Source: Alentia gelatinosa (Eukaryota; Annelida; Polychaeta; Phyllodocida; Polynoidae). From it: a stretch of DNA of 64,000 nt. The stretch covers positions 62,188,841 to 62,252,840 of the forward strand of contig OX465584.1 of the NCBI GenBank assembly GCA_950022655.1. The letters are read 5' to 3'. Position numbers and translations under genes: made by a program. Numbering within the stretch: position 1 is the stretch's first letter; each line of letters opens with the position of its first letter. Shown piece by piece: positions 20,854-28,756 of the stretch. The notes under the pieces were generated by a model. That model was given only the letters and a program-made list of their open reading frames with translations. It searched no databases and was not told the origin of the DNA.

Positions 20854-21768
20854 CTACAGGCTGGTGACGCAGGTTGGTCGCTGTACTCTCGGGTCTCGGC
20901 TCTGACGTTTGTCGGTGCAGCCTTGGCCCCTGCCTCCTCGGCCCCTCCCCCGCTTCTTTCCCCCAGGTGGGCCCGGGGGTGGGGGTTTGGGAAAATCTGT
21001 CTTCCCATCGGTCCCACTTTCCTCGTTGTCCGGTTTTACCATGGTAGAGGACGCCTTAGGGTTATTAAATGTTCCCCTGGCGGTGAATGGGTCGACGAGT
21101 TGGGAGTTGGGCGGGTCCCTTGTGGCCCGCCTGGCGATTCGGTCAGAGAAGATGGCCTTCTCCTTCTTCCAATCGCGCTTCGCCGTTATGTCGGTATGTG
21201 CACGAGTGTCGGTGATCATGCGCCTGGCGGGCTCTCGGTCAATGCCTGAGCTTAGCATCATGCTGTAAATCATTCCGCTTACTTGCTCGCGGCGTGCCCT
21301 TTCCAGGTGCTGCTGCGCCCGTAGGGCTTCAGCCGCCATCTTGGTGATGCGTATAGCTGAGTCCCTGCATTCTGCTACGATGCGGTCCCTTACGTCGGGG
21401 GTTATGTAGGCTGGGATGGGGGCGAGGCCCGCAGTCCAAGGTTCTACATGTTTCAGCTCGGTACATGACTCGTAGAAGACAGCCTTTGCTTCTGTCTTAT
21501 GATACCTGCTATTAACCTCCCTGAGGTCGAGCCAGGCCAGGTGGGCGATCTTGGGTAGCATCTCATCGATTGCCTGTGAGGAAGAGACAAAATTTGGGTC
21601 ATTAGTGATGTCTAGATTATCAGGCAACAGGGTTGAAAGATCAACATCGTCTACTTTAATGAAGTTGGTAAATTGATGTTCATTGTAAACATATTCATTG
21701 CCCCGGATATGGGGAGTGTTATAATACACCTTCCTATCGAAGTGAGTACACCAAGTTGCAATGACCAT
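20854..21768 (-). CDS. PLE ORF1, Arg/Gly-rich protein (N-truncated)
   Basis: 304 codons. From IDEMLPKIAHLAWLDLRE to the end it is clearly homologous to the last third of the plus-strand ORF1: both have HVEPWT.GLAP.P.Y, a long helical block with AIRITKMAAE, R.HTDITAKRDW, and a C-terminal GRGRGGRGQG box. The RGG box suggests RNA binding. The first roughly 60 residues are read across the junction with the divergent element and may not be authentic. Function is unknown. Confidence 0.75.
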   Translation of the reverse strand: MVIATWCTHFDRKVYYNTPHIRGNEYVYNEHQFTNFIKVDDVDLSTLLPDNLDITNDPNFVSSSQAIDEMLPKIAHLAWLDLREVNSRYHKTEAKAVFYESCTELKHVEPWTAGLAPIPAYITPDVRDRIVAECRDSAIRITKMAAEALRAQQHLERARREQVSGMIYSMMLSSGIDREPARRMITDTRAHTDITAKRDWKKEKAIFSDRIARRATRDPPNSQLVDPFTARGTFNNPKASSTMVKPDNEESGTDGKTDFPKPPPPGPPGGKKRGRGRGGRGQGCTDKRQSRDPRVQRPTCVTSL

Positions 21769-23268
21769 GTTTATACTTGTACTGATAGGAATACGATGTG
21801 TGTTTCCCCAGAAGCTAGTTTAAACTGTCAAAACTCTCAAGCCAGCACTTGTAAACATAACAATGTACCTGTAGCTGTCTCCAATAGAAAGACTGTCAAA
21901 GCTGTCAGACCTTCTAGTCGTTTGAAAAAGAATTCAAATGACAAGCCTGTGTTAGACCTCAAAAGAGGTAGAATTACAGACTATTTCAACAAGTCGGGAA
22001 ACTGTTTGGTGCCGGACTTGTGGAATAATCACCGCGTAAAGACTCGCGGTGACACGCCGACACGGACCCGGTGCGGAAAAACCGCCGGCGAGTGCTCGGG
22101 TACACGGCCGACCGGCAGTGTCGACCCGGACGGAGTGTCAACGGCGTCCAGTGACGGCTATATCGGAGATGTTGTGACAGCAGGCTTTCGCCTGACTTCA
22201 CACACCGAACACGCAGAAGCAGACAGCTGTCGCGCCACCGTACAGGGAAGACACTTAGCGGTCTCCATACCCACAGACACAGCCAATACATGTGGTTTTT
22301 CAAATAAAACCGTGTCATTGAGAAGTGAGAGTGACACCACTCTAACTGATCAGGACTTAGAGAATCTAAATACACTACAAACTCTGGTAGACAATAGTGA
22401 CTCTGAGATCTCCATAGACCCTGCCAAACTAGGCAGGACTAATAACAATGTCAATGATTTAGGACCAAATGTCAACATGACAAATAATCATGCCATTAAC
22501 TTTGTCAAAGAAATAGCAACTGATGAACATGATGACACACCTAAACATGATTCTGTGAACCGCAAGACTTGTAATAAACACACGATTAATACAGGGTCTT
22601 CATCTTTTCAGATCATTGACGACATGTTGCCCAGCTCCCTGCATCGCACGTGGCGAGAACTTAGGGACGCCGCGGGCAAACAAATGAAAAGCGAAGCAAG
22701 GGCGGCATTCTTCTTCGAGGCACATCGCCTAGACCACGTAGAGCCTTGGACGGTGGGGCTTGCCCCGCTGCCCGGATACTTGGACACAGATATCCGTAAC
22801 AAGATCTACGAAGAACGCCGAGCTTCCGCCATGCGAATCACCAAGATGGTGGCAGAGTCCCTGAAAGCCAGGGAGGAAGTGGAGCTGCAAATCCGTGAGC
22901 AATCAATGAGGATAATGCGAAGCACCATGCTCGACGCAAAAATGGAAGAGGTTGAAGTCGACAACACTCTCGCCCAAGTGAGGACACACGCGGAACTCAC
23001 TGCCAAGAGGGATTACCTCAAAGAAGTGACGATTCTGGAGGACCGACTCCAGAAGCGAGCGACTCGGGCTCCTAAGGCAGGGACCATCATGGACCCAAAA
23101 GGAGCGACTCCTGGCACATCCCACGATGGTGCCAAGAAACAGCCGGATTTTCCGAAAGCCCCTGCTCCGCAGAGCAAGAACAGAGGCCGCGGCCGTGGGG
23201 GCAGAGGGAACCGTGGAGCGAAGCGAGGCCAAAACAAGCCAGCAGCAACACAGTCTACCAAACTATAG
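21673..23268 (+). CDS. PLE ORF1, Arg/Gly-rich protein with PIP-box-like motif
   Basis: 531 codons, uninterrupted. Residues 1-100 are Cys/Asn-rich. RGRITDYFNKSG (residues 98-109) resembles a PCNA-interacting (PIP) box but lacks the leading Gln. Residues 115-330 are low-complexity and polar. Residues 330-470 form the helical domain shared with the minus-strand ORF1 (DMLPSSLHRTWRELRD, HVEPWTVGLAPLPGY, SAMRITKMVAESLKA, with likely coiled coil). The tail has an RGRGRGGRGNRG box. It ends 14 bases before ORF2 in a different frame, so ORF2 would need reinitiation or splicing. The start is the first Met and lies near the junction with the other element, so it is uncertain. Confidence 0.8.
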   Translation: MMFIVNIFIAPDMGSVIIHLPIEVSTPSCNDHVYTCTDRNTMCVSPEASLNCQNSQASTCKHNNVPVAVSNRKTVKAVRPSSRLKKNSNDKPVLDLKRGRITDYFNKSGNCLVPDLWNNHRVKTRGDTPTRTRCGKTAGECSGTRPTGSVDPDGVSTASSDGYIGDVVTAGFRLTSHTEHAEADSCRATVQGRHLAVSIPTDTANTCGFSNKTVSLRSESDTTLTDQDLENLNTLQTLVDNSDSEISIDPAKLGRTNNNVNDLGPNVNMTNNHAINFVKEIATDEHDDTPKHDSVNRKTCNKHTINTGSSSFQIIDDMLPSSLHRTWRELRDAAGKQMKSEARAAFFFEAHRLDHVEPWTVGLAPLPGYLDTDIRNKIYEERRASAMRITKMVAESLKAREEVELQIREQSMRIMRSTMLDAKMEEVEVDNTLAQVRTHAELTAKRDYLKEVTILEDRLQKRATRAPKAGTIMDPKGATPGTSHDGAKKQPDFPKAPAPQSKNRGRGRGGRGNRGAKRGQNKPAATQSTKL

Positions 23269-23282
23269 ACAGTAATGCATCC

Positions 23283-25826
23283 ATGACCTCCGGAGACAGT
23301 GCTGAGTGCACGTCTGACAACACTGTAACGACCCCATGTATAGTACAACCAGTAAGTATTAAACATGTTGAACAGTGTTCGTTTGTTTGTTCCTCTTTTG
23401 CATGTGAAGTTTCGAAACAAAAAACTGACTCAGAGAATAGTAACCTACATCTCGTAGACCAAATCAAGGGGTCAACCCCCATGAAATATTGCAAAACGGG
23501 CACTGTAGTAAATCTATCAGATAAAGAACTAACCGATTCTGAACTTTCTCTACTAGACAAAGGTCTTAACTTCTGCCCGACAACCCTGAATGTTGAAGAA
23601 GGTGAAATGAAAATGGACTTAGATAGGTTCCATAGGAACCTTAGACTTAAGCAATTCTTTCAGAAAAAACCACCGACAGCGCAGAAACCCGTAGCCCAAA
23701 CCGGAGACGAGATCGCCCAGCAGAAAGTGGAAGGACAAATAATGACCAACATACCTGCTTCCGTAAGTTCATATCCTTTTGATAACAAAAGCCTCATTAA
23801 GGAACTTAAAGAAACCACTAGCTTCTCCGCCCCACAAGGGTCCTCAAATCTTGAAGGGTTTATAGCAGTAAATGAAATAAGCCTTACCAATGCCAATGCT
23901 CATAAAATCAAGGTTAAACAAAACATCTCAAAGGCAGAACGTGACTCCCTCAAATCTTTATCTAAGGATAAGAAAATCATCATTAAACCGGCAGACAAAG
24001 GGGGTGCCACTGTAGTCATGAACACCCTAGACTATGTCAAAGAAGCACACCGTCAACTCAACGATACCAACGTGTATCATAAGTTAGGCAAAGATCCAAC
24101 CAGCTTCCTAAACAATAAAATAGCCGAGAAAATAAACCAGATGATAGAGGACAAAGAGCTGACCCCCAAAATGGGGGAAGCCCTAACAACTAAAGAAGCC
24201 AGAGCACCCCAGGTGTATTTTCTACCGAAGATACACAAGGGGAAGCTACCGCCACCCGGCAGGCCGGTAGTATCGGCCAACGGATGTGCGACAGAAAAAA
24301 TCTCCAAATTTGTAGACTTTTTTCTGAAACCGGAAGTTCCACGTATCCCGTCCTACATTAAGGACACGAACCATTTCCTGGAAAAAATCCAAGAGGTGGG
24401 TCAAGTAGAGAAAGGTGATATATTGGGCACACTCGACGTAGGTGCCCTATACACCAATATCCCCAACAGCGAGGGGATAGAAACAGTCAGAAAGAAACTC
24501 ACATCCAAACGCCTAGCCAAAGAGAAACCTGACACAGAAAGTATTGTAGAGCTACTAAGACTTGTGTTAGAAAACAACAACATTCAGTTCAATGGGACCA
24601 ACTATATCCAAGTGAGTGGGACCGCGATGGGGACTAGACTAGCCCCCTCGTACGCGAACCTATTCATGGAGAGTCTAGAAGAGAGACTCCTAGACGGTCA
24701 CCCATTGAAACCGAAGGTCTGGTGGAGATATATCGACGATATATTCTTCATCTGGAATCATGGAAAATCAGAACTGGATAAATGGGTCCAGCATCTGAAT
24801 AATGCTCACCACAGTATCAAGTTCACGAAAGAGACCTCTGAAAGTGAGGTACATTTCCTGGACACTACGGTCAAAGTAGACTCAAACGGACGTCTATACA
24901 CTGACCTATACTGCAAACCCACCGATGAAAACACATACTTAAAGTACGATTCGGCCCATCCGGCATCACAAAAGAACAGTATACCATACTCCCAATTACT
25001 GAGAGTAAAACGTATCTGCTCCAAAAACAATGACTATGAAGCGCGAGATTTCATAGAAAGAGGATACCCGCCAGATCTGCTGAAAAAATGCAAAGAAAGG
25101 GTAGACAAAATAGACAGAGCAAAAGCCCTGCAAAAAAGTACCAAGAAAAAGGATACTGACGAGAAAGTCTTTCTCATCAGCACATTCCGACAGGGACATA
25201 AAACCCTACCGGACCTGGTAAACAAAAACTGGGAGATCCTAGGTAAATCGAGCACCACCAAAAACATCTACCATTCGAAACTGGTGAGGGGCTACAAACG
25301 CCCCAAAAACCTACGGGACCACCTAGTAAAGGCTAGGACAGTGTTCCACCCAGGAGAGACAAACGATCCGAAGGAGAAATGGGACAACAAATGCACCAAA
25401 AAGGACTGCAAATATTGCCCCATGATACGAAAATCAAAAACAATCCATTCAAAATCAAAAGGCACCAAACACCATTGCAAAAGCAATGTCTCATGCAATA
25501 GTTCAAACATCATCTATTGCATTGAATGCAAACGTTGTGGCTTACAATATGTAGGCCAGACGAAGCGAAAGCTAAAAGAGAGACTCTCTGAACACCTGAG
25601 AAGTATCAAGAAAAAGAGCGGGATCAGCGATGTCCCAAAACACTTCAACATGCACGAGCATAAAGGAGTGGAGGATGTACAAATATATGTAGTAGACTAC
25701 ATATACCAACATCCACAAAGCAAAAACGCGAGCCGCCTACGAGATAAAATTGAATACAATTGGATTCACCGTCTCGGGTGCCAAGCACCAAGGGGGCTCA
25801 ATACGATGGATAGCAAATACGGATAA
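23283..25826 (+). CDS. PLE ORF2: reverse transcriptase with C-terminal GIY-YIG nuclease
   Basis: 847 codons, intact. The N-terminal domain (residues 65-130) has LSLLDKGLNFCPTT and DLDRFHRNLRLKQFF. RT: KPADKGGATVV (about residue 236), YFLPKIHKGKLPPPGRPVVS (about 312), LDVGALYTNIP (about 384), SGTAMGTRLAPSYANLF (about 444) and the catalytic RYIDDIFFIW (about 482), then VHFLDTTV. A Cys cluster (CTKKDCKYCP, then NVSCNSSN) precedes the GIY-YIG nuclease, YCIECKRCGLQYVGQTKR (about 745-762), with SEHLRSI, HFNMHEHKG and a terminal NWIHRLG..GLNTMDSKYG. A C-terminal GIY-YIG places it with canonical Penelope/Neptune-type elements. All catalytic residues I can check are present. Confidence 0.93.
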   Translation: MTSGDSAECTSDNTVTTPCIVQPVSIKHVEQCSFVCSSFACEVSKQKTDSENSNLHLVDQIKGSTPMKYCKTGTVVNLSDKELTDSELSLLDKGLNFCPTTLNVEEGEMKMDLDRFHRNLRLKQFFQKKPPTAQKPVAQTGDEIAQQKVEGQIMTNIPASVSSYPFDNKSLIKELKETTSFSAPQGSSNLEGFIAVNEISLTNANAHKIKVKQNISKAERDSLKSLSKDKKIIIKPADKGGATVVMNTLDYVKEAHRQLNDTNVYHKLGKDPTSFLNNKIAEKINQMIEDKELTPKMGEALTTKEARAPQVYFLPKIHKGKLPPPGRPVVSANGCATEKISKFVDFFLKPEVPRIPSYIKDTNHFLEKIQEVGQVEKGDILGTLDVGALYTNIPNSEGIETVRKKLTSKRLAKEKPDTESIVELLRLVLENNNIQFNGTNYIQVSGTAMGTRLAPSYANLFMESLEERLLDGHPLKPKVWWRYIDDIFFIWNHGKSELDKWVQHLNNAHHSIKFTKETSESEVHFLDTTVKVDSNGRLYTDLYCKPTDENTYLKYDSAHPASQKNSIPYSQLLRVKRICSKNNDYEARDFIERGYPPDLLKKCKERVDKIDRAKALQKSTKKKDTDEKVFLISTFRQGHKTLPDLVNKNWEILGKSSTTKNIYHSKLVRGYKRPKNLRDHLVKARTVFHPGETNDPKEKWDNKCTKKDCKYCPMIRKSKTIHSKSKGTKHHCKSNVSCNSSNIIYCIECKRCGLQYVGQTKRKLKERLSEHLRSIKKKSGISDVPKHFNMHEHKGVEDVQIYVVDYIYQHPQSKNASRLRDKIEYNWIHRLGCQAPRGLNTMDSKYG

Positions 25827-25838
25827 CAACACCCAAAT

Positions 25839-25859
25839 GCCACGTCAAAAATTTTTTCC
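25839..25859 (+). promoter_or_regulatory. Conserved PLE 3' tail motif
   Basis: GCCACGTCAAAAATTTTTT starts 12 bases after the ORF2 stop. The same word follows the stop in the other two Penelope-like copies (37815-37833; minus strand 18533-18515). Conservation outside coding sequence in three diverged copies suggests a 3' RNA signal for the RT or for processing. Confidence 0.6.
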
Positions 25860-26032
25860 AGTCGAAATGACGCCGAACCAACACGCTGTCAAACAGCTGA
25901 GACTCGGAGACCCATCCGACGGCAAAAAACTTTACGCAATGATTACACATGTTGTTCTTCCGCAGCGACACACACAAGTGACAGTGTCGAGCACCACCCG
26001 AAAAAACTGAAGAACTTACCTTTAGTCCAGTT

Positions 26033-26126
26033 CAGTAGCATCTAAAGCGAAATAAACGCTGTCATGATGCTGAGAGACCACAGAAGGACACAGTAGATGC
26101 CTGATGCGACATATCACTGTCGAAAC
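26033..26126 (+). ncRNA. Hammerhead-ribozyme-like fold (plus-strand PLE)
   Basis: Cleavage-type triplet GTA (26035-26037), stem I GCATCTA (26038-26044) pairing with TAGATGC (26094-26100), core CTGATGC (26101-26107), stem II GACA/TGTC (26108-26111, 26118-26121), then GAAAC (26122-26126), with a 3-bp stem III (AGT/ACT). One core base differs from consensus (CTGATGA expected, C at the A9 position), which may weaken activity. It lies 275 bases after the ORF2 stop. Hammerheads are known in Penelope-like elements. Confidence 0.6.
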
Positions 26127-26512
26127 TAACGAGTAAGACGGGAAATCTAAGTTAAGACACTTCCCATCACTGATAACCTACATAGAAGTTCACCCAATAA
26201 CCACCAGTTGGTAGGGGGAATACAGGAGAAACGGTTCACGGCTCCGACACCAGTCGATAACCGCAAAACGCCCATAGGCCTTGCGACATCGACTACGTTA
26301 GAGAACCAGCGAAAACTCCGTCAAACCGCGCAACCAGCTTCAGCTAACAACGCGTCCGTAGCAACAGCGAATCCGCGTGTCGGACCGCGGTCACGTGATG
26401 CGGCGCACCAATCACGGTCGAGAAATGTAGGCCACGGGTGAATGCGAAACGGCGGGAACGTCTTGCCCGCGAATTCGATTCTGTCACTTGCTCGTTAGTC
26501 GCGTTGTGCCTC

Positions 26513-26870
26513 GTACACCACAAATCCATATTCTATCATGTTGGTGTCAATACATGTGTTCTGCATTGCAGTAGCAATTCTTGCAGAAGTGAAGGCTTGT
26601 CAACTGATCAATCCAACACAAGTGACCATATCTCAAAGTCTTTTAACCATAGGGAATCTATTGCCTCAGTACACCATACTAAGTGCACATTTGATTGGAA
26701 GAAGGAATGCTTTAGAAGTAATTGGCTGCATTATCCTGACTGCATCAGTGTGTTTGAATGGGCTTGTATCCACAGATAATGAAACACATTTAGGGTGACC
26801 AGGACATTAGTAAACCCTCCCTCCCCCACCTACCTATAAAAGAAGGGAGCGACACTGGTTTAGGAATATA
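26513..26870 (+). pseudogene. Truncated copy of EamA/SLC35-like transporter
   Basis: From CACAAATCCATATTCTATCA the sequence follows 55344 onward, through the last transmembrane segments (VKACQLINPTQVT, NLLPQYTILSAHL, LEVIGCIILTASVCLNG, STDNETH) and into the matching 3' flank. Only the last 80 or so codons are present and there is no upstream homology. It is a partial duplicate that includes 3' non-coding sequence and has no poly(A) tail, so segmental duplication is more likely than retroposition. Confidence 0.8.
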
Positions 26871-28756
26871 GAGCTAATTACACAGGTATAGCAAATACAT
26901 TTGGTAGTAAATTTACTTTGAATGGATTTTAATGATAAAGAGGTTAGATTATTTTATGATATCATAAAATAATAAAAAAGCATAGTAACACCAGAAATAT
27001 AGAATAGGATCAAATTTGATTATGAAAAAAGGGATCTGGTGAGTGGGGAGAATATATCAGGAAAGATTATTTGTGTTGTATAGGTATAGGTGTAGTTATT
27101 TCAGAGAAGAAGTTAGAAGTTAACACTGTGTGAAAACCACCAGTGTATTCATTTATATGCCATTGTGTAAGTGCATGTATCTGCTGTAAATTGACTTGTT
27201 TTCATATATATACGTCTATATTTCACGCCAGTGTAAGAGGTGTATACAAGACTGTTTCCTTTTGTATATGGTAGTGTCTTGGCTGTACTTAACTCAAGGC
27301 GTATATGAGGAAAAATATCCTGTGTGTCACATACACACTAGGCGCATATATATTTACCCAGAAAGACCAGCCGCCCCCCTGCCTCCCGCCCGTTTGTGTT
27401 GGTAGAATTATAGGTGGTCAGTGGGAAAGTAATGCTAACACAACCTTGATGATATTTGATCAAATCTTTTTCTTTCTACGGGATTTTGGGTTGCGGCGTC
27501 AACGCCCACCCTTCCCGTTGTCGGAAGAAAATCGAGAAAGGACGGACACCAAAAAATACACAGCTAAATTAAACTGTGTGAAAAACATGGCTTCGGCAAA
27601 AGCCTGACGAGATATCCTTATTGAAACTACTGAGCGCGGCTCTCCCAACAGGGGGCAGCCGACAGTCACATTCACAACAATGAGACAATTATGGAACCAG
27701 CCCCACAACAGAACAGCCCGACAGGCAGTACTGTGGAGTTTGCAATGGCAGGAGACTAGTCTCCGGCCGTCGACACTAGATGTCAGGTCGAATCCCACTG
27801 GTACCTGACAGTGACAGTGCGAAAAACTCACAAACAAACACATAAACCCCTTTGCTATTGGTCAAACCGACACTCCCGCCATCATGGGCAGACGTCAAAC
27901 CAATAGGCACAAGGGTCAGGGGTCAAATACACATGTAAACCAACCAACATCAAGGTTCCATAACATGGTGATGCCTCCCGCCGCCACGGCGGGGAATCAA
28001 AGCCATCGATCAGATCACTCACTCAGTAGTCGCTGCCGAAGCCAAGTCCACCTACCTTGACAACCTTGATGATACATGGTTCGCTTTATATCTAGGAATT
28101 ATTAGATCAGTTGTTTATTTCTTGAGAGGCTAAGTGATAAGGAATGTAGAATTTACATTGGATGAAGGTCTCCTTTTGTCTGAAGTGCACTAGTGGTTGG
28201 TGTTGTAACAGACTTGCTAATGCTCAGAGACTGTGAGATTATAGGGGTCCAAAAGGAATCACCCTGCCTCAGTCTCCCCTATCTACTAGGAACAAATGGT
28301 ATTTTGATGAATGAGAGTGAAATCATAAAAAGAGTAACAGTTGAAATGCTTGGGGTTTATCCATTCATGATCATTTTCTGTAGCCCACTTGGCAGCCAGC
28401 TACTTCTACAAATGCCTGAGGCTATAAATATGACAAGCACAAGTGGATCAATAAGGTACTTCAGTCTGTAGTCATTGGTTATGGTCCAATGGCACACTGC
28501 CACACTGCCACACCCCTTTTGATTATGCTCTGATCCTCAATACATGATTTCCCATTCAGCACACCTAGTTGTCTTTCTTTTAGGTCTTTATTATCCTGGA
28601 GTTTACAGTAAGGCTACAAGGCTGCCTATCTTCCACTGGCTCCAGCTCAAGGTTCTTATAGCCATGTTGTCCAGACTTATGTATTTACAATCATGGCTTA
28701 GATCATATTAATAGAATGCATATGGTATCACATCAAAGAACTAGGAACATCACTAC
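26871..28756. other. Non-coding spacer with repeat fragments
   Basis: 27125-27440 is a partial CACTGCA-family (TATACGCC-rich) element. 27640-27960 is GC-richer, with CCAACAGGGGGCAG (about 27649-27662, CTCF-like), a GGTCGAATCCC tRNA-B-box-like word (about 27787) and ATTGG/CCAAT words. I see no gene. Confidence 0.5.

Larger units (their letters stand above)
18240..21690 (-). mobile_element. Penelope-like element (minus), ORF1 5'-truncated
   Basis: Reading leftward it has a partial ORF1 (21768-20854), an ORF2 with RT and GIY-YIG nuclease (about 20800-18547, several frameshifts), a conserved tail motif GCCACGTCAAAA (18533-18515) and the hammerhead-like core. It abuts the divergent plus-strand element near 21690. 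There its ORF1 lacks the long N-terminal region that the plus copy has. Confidence 0.9.
21690..26130 (+). mobile_element. Penelope-like element (plus), near-complete two-ORF copy
   Basis: ORF1 (21673-23268), ORF2 (23283-25826), tail motif GCCACGTCAAAA (25839-25850) and a hammerhead-like core (26101-26126) follow one another with no visible stop or frameshift in either ORF. It is the best-preserved transposon in the window and sits head-to-head with its minus-strand relative. Confidence 0.9.

Noticed and set aside
21986..23232. Minus-strand frames across Penelope ORF1
   Set aside because: Shadows of the uninterrupted 531-codon plus-strand ORF1.
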